NCBI GenBank assembly: GCA_947494545.1
Contig: CANLVH010000001.1
Coordinates: 1 to 64,000 of the forward strand
Direction: 5' to 3'
Source: an uncultured Mesonia sp.
GTDB lineage: Bacteria > Bacteroidota > Bacteroidia > Flavobacteriales > Flavobacteriaceae
Length of the DNA: 64,000 bases
The position numbers and the translations under genes were made by a program. Positions 8,420 to 16,471 of the stretch are shown here, piece by piece (the stretch's first letter is position 1; every line of letters begins with the position of its first letter). The notes under the pieces are model-generated. The model had not been told where the DNA came from and did not search any database. It saw only the letters and a program-made list of their open reading frames with translations.

Positions 8420-9139
8420 ATGACAAAACTTAAACTTGTAACTTATATTTTATTATTTATAAATTTAGGAGTGTATAGTCAGACAAATAATGCTTCTATT
8501 ACTTATAATGTTCAATTAAAAAAAGACAATGCCCTGTACCAAAAAAAAGATCGATATTTTTTAGGTGCTATGCAGGCTGCCAAAGGTTTGAAGTTTAAAT
8601 TATTATATAAGGATGGAAAGGCTCTTTTTGAAGATATAGAAGCTTTAAGGTCAGACGAATTTAAAACAAAAATTGCCAAAACATTTGCTGGCTATATAAA
8701 TCCTATTTATAATGATTATGATGCTTTAAAAAGTTATAATTATCCCAAAGACACTCCAATTTTTAAATCTAAGAAGTTTCTTATTGAAAGAAGCTTGGAT
8801 TTTGATTGGAAATTGCTACAAGAATCTAAAGTCATTAAAGGATATCGTTGCTTTAAAGCAATTTTAAAAGAGCCTGAGGAGGGAACGTACCAAACCATAG
8901 CTTGGTATTGTCCCGATATAAATTTGCCAACGGGTCCATTATTCTATGGAAATCTCCCAGGATTGATTATTGAATTAACCAATAAATACGCTACCTTTTA
9001 TCTTAATTCTTTGGAAATAAATCAAAATGAAAATTTAGAAATTCAATTTCCAACTAAAGGAAAAAGAATTAGTAAACCAGAATATAGACAGCAGTTTAAA
9101 GCAAAAATGGATAGTTTACAAACACGTTTTAAAAAATAA
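8420..9139 (+). CDS. GLPGLI family protein
   Basis: 239 residues, an exported protein of the Bacteroidota-only GLPGLI family (TIGR01200). Signal peptide 1-20 ends at Tyr-Ser-Gln. The family signatures are present: Phe-Asp-Trp-Lys near residue 134, Ala-Trp-Tyr-Cys-Pro-Asp-Ile near 160, and the name motif in the variant form Gly-Asn-Leu-Pro-Gly-Leu-Ile near 178. Function is unknown; members are often encoded beside a CarboxypepD_reg/TonB-type barrel protein, as here (next gene 48 bp downstream, same strand). Likely co-transcribed with it. The copy just upstream is a pseudogene. Confidence 0.88.
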   Translation: MTKLKLVTYILLFINLGVYSQTNNASITYNVQLKKDNALYQKKDRYFLGAMQAAKGLKFKLLYKDGKALFEDIEALRSDEFKTKIAKTFAGYINPIYNDYDALKSYNYPKDTPIFKSKKFLIERSLDFDWKLLQESKVIKGYRCFKAILKEPEEGTYQTIAWYCPDINLPTGPLFYGNLPGLIIELTNKYATFYLNSLEINQNENLEIQFPTKGKRISKPEYRQQFKAKMDSLQTRFKK

Positions 9140-9187
9140 CGCCCATAAATTTAGAAGTGCTAAAACCTTCTTTTACAAAATTATTTA

Positions 9188-11749
9188 TTGAGTATTAAAA
9201 AATTAGACCATAAAACTATTTTAATTTCAATCCTGTTCTTCCTAACAGGATTTTCTTCGTTAGTAGCGCAAAATGTTCGTTTAGAAGGCAAAGTGCTAGA
9301 CAGCACGCAAAACAGCATACCTTATACCAACCTTATTGCGAGTCCGTTGGCAGAAAACCAAGACATTACTTTTGCCATTACAGATACCCAAGGCCGGTAT
9401 AAATTATCGCTAAACCAAGGCGTTACCTACAAAATAGAAGTTACGCATATGGGTTTTTCTAAATTTACGGATACGCTAAACCTAACAGAAGACCGCGTAA
9501 AAAATTACAACCTGCAAGAAAGTACCCAAAGCCTAGAAGAGGTAATTGTAAAACAAGAAATGGCGGTAATTGTAAAAGAAGATACCATAACCTACCGTAC
9601 AGAGCAGTTTAAAACCGGCGAAGAACGCAAACTGCGCGAAGTTTTAAAAAAATTGCCCGGCGTAGAAGTAGATAGGGAAGGCAATGTAAAAGTAAATGGT
9701 AAAAAAGTAACCAAATTAATGGTAGAGGGCAAAACCTTTTTTACCGGAGATACCAAATTGGGCGTAAACAATATTCCTGCAGACGCCGTAGAAGAAGTAG
9801 AAGCTTTAGACAATTATAACGAAGTTAGTTTTTTAAAGGGCTTGAGTGATAGCGACCAAATGGCGCTTAACATCAAGCTGAAAGAAGGCAAAAAAGAATT
9901 TGTTTTTGGAGATATAGAAGTCGGTGGCGGTATAAAAGAGCGTTTTTTATTCCATCCCACCTTATTTTATTACAGTCCTAAAACGGCCATAAATGTAATT
10001 GGGGATTTTAATAATATTGGTAAAAAATCCTTTACCTTAAAAGATTATATAGATTTTGAAGGCGGTTATGCGGCTATGATGGATGGCTCTACTTCTTTTG
10101 GCGATATTTATAACAGTGATTTTGCCAGTTTTTTGGGTCAAGAAGATTTTATCTACCAAAAAAACGATTTTGGCGCCGGCAGTTTGTCGCAGCAAATTAG
10201 TCCGGATTTGCGCTTAGAAGCTTTTAGTATTGTAAACAAAGGCAAAACCCGCACGCGCACCACCAAAGAGATTGCGTACGTAACCCAAGATAATTTAGAC
10301 GAGTCTAGGGAAACCGCCAACAACAACACGGTTTTGTTTAGTTTAAACAAAATAAAGTTGCGCTACCAGCCCAATGAAGATACAGATGTTGCTTACGATG
10401 CTTTTATAAAAACTTCCAGCGGCGATGCTACGGAAAATCTAAATTCAATCACCGCGGCAGACAGTTTACGTACTAAAATCTTACAAAAACCAAAAAACCT
10501 GAGTATAAACCAAGAAATCAGGTTTAACCAACAATTTTCGTACGAGCATACTTCTACCTTAACCGCGGCTTATAAATACAACGACCAAGAAAACAATAAC
10601 GATTGGCTGTTTAACCGGCCGGTGCTCAATAATTTAATTCCGTTTCAAGACGATGGCGAATTTTACAATTTATTGCAAAACGGCAACACAAACACTTTTG
10701 AAGATAACGGTTTTAACAATGCTACCACTTTTAGGCTTATAGACAATTATATCGGGTTTCAATACAAAGCCAAAGCAGGAGATTTTATTTTTGAACCCGG
10801 TTTGCTTTACCATTCTTATTTTTGGAAAGTTAAACAATTTTCCACGGAAGTGGCCAACAAACAAAAAAGCATTTTGTTACCCGAATTAAATATAGAATAC
10901 GAAATCTCTTCTGCCGAAAAAATCAAACTGGATTACCGCTTAAAAACCGGTTTTTCCAACGCAGAAAAATATGCCAACCGCTTGCGCTTAATTAGTTTTA
11001 ACCGTTTGTACCGCGGTAACGAAAATTTGGAAAACCAAGTTTATCATTCGGCCAATTTGCGCTACCACCAGTTTAATTTGTTCAAGGGTATTTTTATAAA
11101 TGCCAACTTGAGTTATACCAAACGCGAAAAATCTATACGCAACAGCACGCAAATAGAAGGTATAGACCAGGTAAATACTTCTATTTATACCGGTTTGCCA
11201 GAAAATACCTATGCATTAATGGGCTCTTTTGCCAAACAAATAAAAAAGTATAAGTTTAGCCTTAGCGGAAATATTAGTTTAGCAGATTATTCCAGGATTA
11301 TAAACCAAGAAGTAAACGATTACCAATCTAACAATTACCGTTATACCCTAAAAGCCGAAACCCGGTTTAAAGATTGGCCAAACTTAGAAGTAGGTTGGGA
11401 GCAGCGTTTTAGTAATTTTGAGTCCGATATTTCTACCAACAAATTTACGCAAGTAAATCCGTATGCTATTTTGGACTGGGATTTTCTAAACGATTTTATT
11501 TTTTCGGCAGATTATACTTATAATTACTACAAAAACCTAAACACCAAGCAAACCAACCGTTTTGATGTTGGCAACCTTTCTTTATATTACAATAAAGAAG
11601 ACAGTCCGTGGGGATTTGAAATGGATATAGACAACATTTTTGACGTACAGTATAAAAACGAAAATAGCTTTAACCAGTTTTTAGTAAGCGACACGAACAT
11701 TTTTATCCAACCCAGGACGATATTGTTTAAATTATCGTACAAACTCTAA
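9188..11749 (+). CDS. outer membrane beta-barrel / TonB-dependent receptor-like protein paired with GLPGLI
   Basis: 853 residues. Signal peptide 1-27 (ends Val-Ala-Gln), a CarboxypepD_reg-like domain (about 29-115), a plug-like segment with Gly-Lys-Lys-Val-Thr-Lys-Leu-Met-Val-Glu-Gly-Lys (about 170-182), then a large barrel ending in Phe-Lys-Leu-Ser-Tyr-Lys-Leu. Same broad family as the protein at 3976. The 48-bp gap to the GLPGLI gene suggests one operon and a shared envelope role, for example assembly or transport of an unknown substrate. TTG start selected for the signal peptide; the nearest ATG lies far inside. Palindromic repeats start at the stop codon. Confidence 0.85.
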   Translation: MSIKKLDHKTILISILFFLTGFSSLVAQNVRLEGKVLDSTQNSIPYTNLIASPLAENQDITFAITDTQGRYKLSLNQGVTYKIEVTHMGFSKFTDTLNLTEDRVKNYNLQESTQSLEEVIVKQEMAVIVKEDTITYRTEQFKTGEERKLREVLKKLPGVEVDREGNVKVNGKKVTKLMVEGKTFFTGDTKLGVNNIPADAVEEVEALDNYNEVSFLKGLSDSDQMALNIKLKEGKKEFVFGDIEVGGGIKERFLFHPTLFYYSPKTAINVIGDFNNIGKKSFTLKDYIDFEGGYAAMMDGSTSFGDIYNSDFASFLGQEDFIYQKNDFGAGSLSQQISPDLRLEAFSIVNKGKTRTRTTKEIAYVTQDNLDESRETANNNTVLFSLNKIKLRYQPNEDTDVAYDAFIKTSSGDATENLNSITAADSLRTKILQKPKNLSINQEIRFNQQFSYEHTSTLTAAYKYNDQENNNDWLFNRPVLNNLIPFQDDGEFYNLLQNGNTNTFEDNGFNNATTFRLIDNYIGFQYKAKAGDFIFEPGLLYHSYFWKVKQFSTEVANKQKSILLPELNIEYEISSAEKIKLDYRLKTGFSNAEKYANRLRLISFNRLYRGNENLENQVYHSANLRYHQFNLFKGIFINANLSYTKREKSIRNSTQIEGIDQVNTSIYTGLPENTYALMGSFAKQIKKYKFSLSGNISLADYSRIINQEVNDYQSNNYRYTLKAETRFKDWPNLEVGWEQRFSNFESDISTNKFTQVNPYAILDWDFLNDFIFSADYTYNYYKNLNTKQTNRFDVGNLSLYYNKEDSPWGFEMDIDNIFDVQYKNENSFNQFLVSDTNIFIQPRTILFKLSYKL

Positions 11750-11750
11750 A

Positions 11751-11911
11751 ATTCCTGCGAAGGCAGAAATCTCATTTCCAGAGCCCTTTTCCCACATTCC
11801 TGCGAAGGCAGGAATCTTTTTTCCACCCCAACTTTCCACAATCCAACATTCCTGCGAAGGCAGGAATCGTATTTGCAGAGTGCTTTTCCGCCCAACATTC
11901 CTGTGAAAGCG
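11751..11911. repeat. cluster of four 20-bp palindromic repeats
   Basis: Copies at 11751-11770, 11796-11815, 11848-11867 and a worn one at 11897-11911. The perfect form is ATTCCTGCGAAGGCAGGAAT: 8-bp arms around GAAG. Flanks are also related (ATTTCCAGAGNNCTTTTCC). Spacing is irregular, about 45-52 bp. Other copies lie at 6382 and 7286. The architecture resembles REP/dRS3-like small palindromes. A role as terminator after the receptor gene is possible. Confidence 0.75.
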
Positions 11912-11929
11912 AAAAACATCCAACCCTAG

Positions 11930-11949
11930 CCCTTCCTTCTAAGGAAGGG
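11930..11949. repeat. CCCTTCCTT palindrome
   Basis: CCCTTCCTT-CT-AAGGAAGGG, preceded by ACCCTAG. It is similar in build to the C/G-rich palindromes at 41925, 54182 and 54610, suggesting a family of intergenic elements. Confidence 0.55.
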
Positions 11950-12646
11950 AATTTGAGAATTTTTCCGTAGTAACGGCAAAACAAGTGGCTTAAACCCCTT
12001 GAGGAAGAAAGTTTTTCGATAAAATCTACTAACCTGAGTTGGATCTTACAAACGTGAATTCGATATAAAGGTTTTAGTTTTTTAGTTCTTTTTCTTCAGT
12101 ATAGCTAAGTTTTTCCGTAAAAAATTTTTGAAGCCTTGGAAAAAATTTAGGAAAAGCTTAGCGGTTTTTCGCTATTAAGCGAAAAAATACCTAAGAAAAA
12201 GCGTCTTTTCTTTTGGTTCATTTTCTTTGGACGAGCAAAGAAAATGAACAAAGTTTCTTAAAGCGCAAGAATCCTATCGATTTACAAATTTTTTCATTGG
12301 AGAAGCTTAGATCAAACTCCGGTTACTAAGAAAATTTACCAAATCTAAGCAAGTTTAAACGCGACATTATACTGTTAATTTGGTTTTAATTAATAATCTG
12401 TACTGTCTAATTACTCTCTGTCTACCAAATAGCTACCTTATAGTTATAGCGTGGTAAAGTGTATAGAAAGCCTAATCAACCTTCATAATTCTTTATGCAA
12501 ACGACAGTCTTCAAAGTATAACGTGCTAATTAATTGCTGTTAATTGCAAAAACCTTCAGACTCACCTTCGGCAACTTGGCAAACCTCTATTACTGAAAAA
12601 TTTTAAGTAGAATTAAGGTTATAAATCTAAATTCGCTTAGATTTCT
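11950..12646. other. gene-free block rich in hairpins
   Basis: No credible gene on either strand. It contains TTTTTCGCT-ATTA-AGCGAAAAA (12165-12186) and a perfect 14-bp inverted repeat, GTTCATTTTCTTTG with CAAAGAAAATGAAC around GACGAG (12216-12249). The stretch 12066-12260 looks like an intergenic element found more widely in Flavobacteria (recall, not checked). From 12261 to 12646 I see nothing recognisable. No promoter or tRNA is evident until the dusB -7 box. Confidence 0.5.
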
Positions 12647-12654
12647 TAATTTTG
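12647..12654 (+). promoter_or_regulatory. -7 box for dusB
   Basis: TAATTTTG, full match to TAnnTTTG, 18 nt before the TTG start of dusB. No clear -33 TTG. Confidence 0.45.
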
Positions 12655-12672
12655 CAGCAAAACAAATAGACT

Positions 12673-13665
12673 TTGGCAAAAATAGGAAACATAGATGTAG
12701 GAGAATTTCCGTTGTTATTGGCACCGATGGAAGATGTGAGCGATCCGCCTTTTAGAGCTTTATGCAAAGAACAAGGCGCTGACGTGATGTATACTGAGTT
12801 TATTTCTTCGGAAGGATTGATTCGCGAAGCGGCCAAAAGCGTAATGAAACTTGATATTTATGAAAAAGAACGTCCGGTTGGTATTCAGATTTTTGGCGCC
12901 AATTTAGAATCTATGTTAGAGTCGGTTGAAATTGTAGAGAAATCTAAACCGGATATTATAGACATCAATTTTGGTTGCCCGGTAAAGAAAGTGGTTTCTA
13001 AAGGAGCCGGCGCCGGTATTTTAAAAGATATCGACAAAATGGTGCAACTTACCGAAGCTATGGTAAAACATACCAATTTGCCGGTAACGGTAAAAACGCG
13101 TTTGGGTTGGGACAAAGATTCTATAAAAATATTAGAAGTAGCCGAACGTTTGCAAGATGTTGGCTGTAAAGCAATTTCTATTCACGGCCGCACGCGCGTC
13201 CAAATGTATAAAGGTGATGCCGACTGGCGACCAATTGCCGAGGTAAAAAACAACCAGCGTATGCACATCCCGGTTTTTGGCAACGGCGATGTAGATTCTC
13301 CCGAACGCGCTATGGAAATGCGCGATAAATACGGACTGGATGGCGCCATGATTGGTCGTGCAAGCATTGGTTATCCTTGGTTTTTTAGAGAGGTAAAACA
13401 CTATTTTAAAACCGGCAAACTTTTGGCGCCACCAACTATGCAAGAACGCGTAGATGCGGCACGTAGGCATTTGGAAATGGCAATTGCTTGGAAAGGACCA
13501 AAATTAGGCGTTTTTGAAACCAGAAGACATTATACCAACTATTTTAAAGGCATTCCGCATTTTAAAGAACACCGCATGAAAATGGTAACGAGCGACGAAG
13601 CAAAAGATGTTTTTGCTGCTTTTGATGAGGTAGAAGAAAAATTTGCCGATTATCAGTTTGTGTGA
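12673..13665 (+). CDS. dusB: tRNA-dihydrouridine synthase (DusB type)
   Basis: A 330-residue FMN enzyme that reduces uridines in the tRNA D-loop using NADPH. TIM-barrel motifs: Ala-Pro-Met-Glu (17-20, FMN phosphate end), Asn-Phe-Gly-Cys-Pro with catalytic Cys102, Lys141 in Val-Lys-Thr-Arg, His-Gly-Arg-Thr (171-174), Gly-Asn-Gly-Asp (203-206) and Ile-Gly-Arg-Ala (227-230). Full length for the family. TTG start, since no ATG lies before the conserved N-terminus. The assignment to DusB rather than another Dus type rests on overall sequence flavour. Confidence 0.93.
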   Translation: MAKIGNIDVGEFPLLLAPMEDVSDPPFRALCKEQGADVMYTEFISSEGLIREAAKSVMKLDIYEKERPVGIQIFGANLESMLESVEIVEKSKPDIIDINFGCPVKKVVSKGAGAGILKDIDKMVQLTEAMVKHTNLPVTVKTRLGWDKDSIKILEVAERLQDVGCKAISIHGRTRVQMYKGDADWRPIAEVKNNQRMHIPVFGNGDVDSPERAMEMRDKYGLDGAMIGRASIGYPWFFREVKHYFKTGKLLAPPTMQERVDAARRHLEMAIAWKGPKLGVFETRRHYTNYFKGIPHFKEHRMKMVTSDEAKDVFAAFDEVEEKFADYQFV

Positions 13666-13729
13666 GAGTAAGGGAATGGAGATTTGTGATTAGAGAATTT
13701 ACTCACTACTCATTACTCACGACTCAATA

Positions 13730-14929
13730 CTAATTCTCAATCACTTTCCCAACGCGCGTGGCTCCAATATAAGAAGCGGTTATGCCTAGAATCATAATCG
13801 TAAAGAAAACAATTAAAATATTCTCTACTTTTAGCAGAACAGGATAGGGTAGGGTTGCGGTTATCATTACCAGCTCATAATTAAGTTGTAAGAAAATAAT
13901 CAGTAAACCAATCAGTAAACCAATCATTCCACCAAAAAAGGTGAGTAAAGTTCCTTGTAAAAAGAAAATTTGTTTTATGGTATTGGTAGTTGCGCCCAGA
14001 TTATAAAGCGTTTTAATGTTTTGGCGTTTATCTAAAATTGCCATTACAATTGCGCCGCCAACATTAAACAAAGCAATAATTAAAACTAAAGTAAAAATCA
14101 GGTAAACCGCTAAATTTTCTGTATTTAGCATTTTATAGAGTTTATCGTTTAACTGAATTCTGTTTTTTATAATTACCTCTTCCTTAAAAATAGAAAGCAA
14201 TTTTTCTTTAATATCTTCTTCGTTGGCATTGGGTAGCAATTTAATCTCTATGGCAGAAATTTTATTTTCTTCTATTTCAAGAAGTTTTTTCGCCACTTTA
14301 AAAGAAGAAAAGAGATAGCGGTTATTTAGTTCTTCGTTTACACTAAAAATACCGGTTACCATAGTATTTACCTTATTAAAGGCTTTAGACGGATCTGTAA
14401 TTTGTCCTTTGCCCGGGCGTGGCACTAGAAGTTGCAAAATATCGCCATAACCTTGCGCTCCCAAGGTCAGCTTACGCGAAATGCCATTGCCAATAACCAC
14501 TTGGTTTTCGTTTTGATGCACCCAAGTACCGGCAATAAGCGCGCTATCAATCTGATTTACGTTTAGATAATTTTCATCTACACCTTTTATAGAAGCAGGA
14601 GTATTTTTGTTATTGAAATTAAGCAACACGCGCTCTTCAATAGTTTTAGAAAATGCCGCTATGCCCTCTATACTTTCTAATTTTTTTAGCTTAGACTTAT
14701 CTACGCTAATAAGTTTTCCTGTTTTAGGAAGTATTTTAAGGTCCGGGTCAAATTCATTAGAAAAAGAAAGGCTAAATTCTTTAAGTCCAGAAAAGCCAGA
14801 TAAAACTATAAATAAAGCCAAAGCCCCGGCAAAAACACCAATGGCCGCTATTATTGTAATGATGTTTATAGCGTTGTTTTTGCTCTTGGTAAATAAATAG
14901 CGTTTGGCAATGTAATAGGAAAACTTCAA
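13730..14929 (-). CDS. ABC transporter permease, LolC/LolE-like
   Basis: A 399-residue inner-membrane permease with the FtsX/MacB topology: one N-terminal helix (about 24-46), a large periplasmic domain (about 47-270), and three C-terminal helices (about 275-298, 320-345, 365-390). The start, with Tyr-Ile-Ala-Lys-Arg-Tyr-Leu-Phe-Thr-Lys-Ser, is typical of the lipoprotein-releasing permeases LolC/E. No LolD ATPase is adjacent. The gene begins 1 nt after the rbfA stop, so the two are co-transcribed. In Bacteroidota one LolC/E-like subunit often serves as a homodimer; substrate not proven. Confidence 0.85.
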   Translation of the reverse strand: MKFSYYIAKRYLFTKSKNNAINIITIIAAIGVFAGALALFIVLSGFSGLKEFSLSFSNEFDPDLKILPKTGKLISVDKSKLKKLESIEGIAAFSKTIEERVLLNFNNKNTPASIKGVDENYLNVNQIDSALIAGTWVHQNENQVVIGNGISRKLTLGAQGYGDILQLLVPRPGKGQITDPSKAFNKVNTMVTGIFSVNEELNNRYLFSSFKVAKKLLEIEENKISAIEIKLLPNANEEDIKEKLLSIFKEEVIIKNRIQLNDKLYKMLNTENLAVYLIFTLVLIIALFNVGGAIVMAILDKRQNIKTLYNLGATTNTIKQIFFLQGTLLTFFGGMIGLLIGLLIIFLQLNYELVMITATLPYPVLLKVENILIVFFTIMILGITASYIGATRVGKVIEN

Positions 14930-14930
14930 G

Positions 14931-15326
14931 TTAAGATTTTTTACGCTTGTCTAATAAATCAGGATTTTCTATAGGATCTTCTTTTCCTTTTACTGCTTCC
15001 TCAATATTTTCAATATATTCTAAAGAATCGTCTAAATACAATACAAGATCCGGCATTTTACGCAACTGGTTTTTTACGCTTAAAGCGACTTTATGCTTTA
15101 GTTGTGATTTTATATTCTGCAATTCTTCTAATAACGGCTTAGCACTTTTGTTAGGAAATATGCTTAAATAAGCCTTTGCCAAACTTAAATCTGGCGCTAC
15201 TTTTACTTTAGATACCGAAATGATTATGCCGGTGTTTCCTGTTTTTCGCAATTCTTCTTGCAGCACTTCTGCCAATTCTTTTTGTAGGACTTTTCCTATT
15301 TTCTTCTGTCTGTTTGTTTCTTCCAT
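14931..15326 (-). CDS. rbfA: 30S ribosome-binding factor RbfA
   Basis: 131 residues. It binds the immature 30S subunit and helps process the 16S rRNA 5' end. Visible: Arg-Gln-Lys-Lys-Ile-Gly-Lys-Val-Leu-Gln-Lys-Glu near the N-terminus, the KH-like core with Val-Ser-Lys-Val-Lys-Val-Ala-Pro-Asp-Leu, and Leu-Arg-Lys-Met-Pro-Asp-Leu-Val-Leu-Tyr-Leu-Asp-Asp-Ser near residue 95. I start at ATG 15326 rather than an upstream in-frame codon that would run through the promoter. A -7 box ends only 4 nt before this ATG, suggesting a leaderless or nearly leaderless mRNA. Confidence 0.92.
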   Translation of the reverse strand: MEETNRQKKIGKVLQKELAEVLQEELRKTGNTGIIISVSKVKVAPDLSLAKAYLSIFPNKSAKPLLEELQNIKSQLKHKVALSVKNQLRKMPDLVLYLDDSLEYIENIEEAVKGKEDPIENPDLLDKRKKS

Positions 15327-15330
15327 AGTG

Positions 15331-15364
15331 CAAAAATAGTGTTTTAAAAGTAATCGTATTTTTG
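15331..15364. promoter_or_regulatory. divergent -7 boxes for rbfA and mce
   Basis: Minus strand: TATTTTTG (15338-15331), 4 nt from the rbfA ATG. Plus strand: TATTTTTG (15357-15364), 26 nt from the mce ATG. Both are full matches to TAnnTTTG within 64 bp of intergenic DNA. Confidence 0.55.
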
Positions 15365-15390
15365 TATTATTAAATTTAATAAAATTAACG

Positions 15391-15795
15391 ATGAAAAAAA
15401 TAGAACATATAGGTATTGCGGTAAAAAATATAGAAGAAGCCAACAAAACTTATAAGACTTTGCTTGGCGCGGAAGCTTATAAACAAGAAGAAGTAGCTTC
15501 TGAAGGTGTAATAACTTCTTTTTTTAAAGTAGGCGAATCTAAAATAGAATTATTGGCAGCCACCAATCCCGATAGTCCAATTGCAAAATTTCTAGATAAA
15601 AAAGGAGAGGGTATGCATCATATTGCCTTTGATGTAGATAATATAGAGGAAGAAATTAAACGTTTAGAACAGGATGGTTTTCAGTTAATTAGCAAAAGAC
15701 CAAAAGCCGGCGCAGACAATAAAATCATTGCTTTTTTGCATCCAAAATCTACAAATGGAGTATTGGTAGAACTTTGTCAAGAAAAAAATGAATAA
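15391..15795 (+). CDS. mce: methylmalonyl-CoA epimerase
   Basis: 134 residues, vicinal-oxygen-chelate fold. It interconverts (R)- and (S)-methylmalonyl-CoA in propionyl-CoA and branched-chain degradation. Metal ligands are recognisable: His6 in Ile-Glu-His-Ile-Gly-Ile-Ala-Val, Glu50 region (Lys-Ile-Glu-Leu-Leu), His77 in Met-His-His-Ile-Ala-Phe-Asp-Val, and Glu near the end in Val-Leu-Val-Glu-Leu-Cys. Length equals the family norm. ATG start; own promoter, divergent from rbfA, followed by a tRNA. Confidence 0.93.
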   Translation: MKKIEHIGIAVKNIEEANKTYKTLLGAEAYKQEEVASEGVITSFFKVGESKIELLAATNPDSPIAKFLDKKGEGMHHIAFDVDNIEEEIKRLEQDGFQLISKRPKAGADNKIIAFLHPKSTNGVLVELCQEKNE

Positions 15796-15842
15796 ATGTT
15801 TGGTGCGTATGCTACAAATATTTATTTTTGCCCTCTGTTTTA

Positions 15843-15916
15843 GGACCCATAGCTCAGCTGGTTAGAGCACCTGACTCATAATCAGGGGGTCGATGGTTCG
15901 AGCCCATCTGGGTCCA
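15843..15916 (+). tRNA. tRNA with CAT anticodon (elongator Met or Ile2)
   Basis: A 74-nt cloverleaf: acceptor GGACCCA/TGGGTCC, D stem GCTC/GAGC, anticodon stem CCTGA/TCAGG with loop CTCATAA (CAT at 15877-15879), T stem GATGG/CCATC with TTCGAGC loop, discriminator A, CCA not encoded. It is not the initiator, because the acceptor begins with a true G-C pair and the GGG/CCC anticodon stem is absent. Met versus lysidine-modified Ile cannot be separated by eye. Confidence 0.96.
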
Positions 15917-16041
15917 CTTTTTTATAAATGCTTGAATATACAGCCCGGTTTAAGAAACCAATAAGATTTTTTAAGTATTTATTAATATAATGAAGGGTTA
16001 TATTTTTTGGCGCTTTAGAATTAATCCTTATTTTAGCCGAT

Positions 16042-16356
16042 ATGAATAGACAGTTCAAATTAAGCAAAATTTTTTTAACAGCCATTTTGTTGGTTTCCAC
16101 TACTGTAGTGGTACAAGCGCAGTCTAGTGAATGGACAGTACCGCAAAGTGAGGATAATGTGGGTCTTTCTACTTCGCCAGAGGCAGAAGAAGAAAATGGT
16201 CCAACTTTAACTCCGGCAAACCCGAATCATAATCCTCCTCCTCCTCAAGCAACGCCGCCTGTAGGTTTGCCTATAAACGACTGGATTCCCGGTTTTCTTT
16301 TAATTGCGGGTGTTTTTGGTGCTTATGTTGTAAAAACTACACGTAAAGAAGCTTAG
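16042..16356 (+). CDS. small exported protein with Pro-rich linker and C-terminal membrane anchor
   Basis: 104 residues, family not recognised. Signal peptide 1-27 (ends Val-Gln-Ala-Gln), an acidic/Pro-rich segment (about 45-75, with Pro-Pro-Pro-Pro), then Pro-Val-Gly-Leu-Pro-Ile-Asn-Asp-Trp-Ile-Pro (73-83), a hydrophobic helix (about 84-97), and a basic end (Lys-Thr-Thr-Arg-Lys-Glu). The order motif-helix-basic tail resembles known C-terminal sorting tails (LPXTG, PEP-CTERM) in outline only. No sortase-like gene is nearby. Monocistronic between the tRNA and ribE. ATG start. Confidence 0.65.
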   Translation: MNRQFKLSKIFLTAILLVSTTVVVQAQSSEWTVPQSEDNVGLSTSPEAEEENGPTLTPANPNHNPPPPQATPPVGLPINDWIPGFLLIAGVFGAYVVKTTRKEA

Positions 16357-16471
16357 TCTAAAAAACCATAAGTCGGTTATTTCCTTATATTTGCAACTGA
16401 ACTTATTCTTTTAATAATTGTCTTACTGTTATCTTTATTTTTTCCGTAAAGAAAAAATACGTGAGGTGCTT

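Noticed and set aside
11751..11911. Possible CRISPR array (several copies of a 20-bp repeat)
   Set aside because: Copies are degenerate, perfectly palindromic, spaced irregularly with related rather than unique spacers, and no cas gene is present.
11732..11984. Two minus-strand frames with repeated Ile-Pro-Ala-Phe-Ala-Gly-Met
   Set aside because: Translations of the palindromic repeats; a common false annotation.
15882..16100. Minus-strand 72-codon frame over the tRNA
   Set aside because: Its start part encodes the familiar spurious Pro-Asp-Gly-Leu-Glu-Pro-Ser-Thr-Pro translation of a tRNA gene on the wrong strand.
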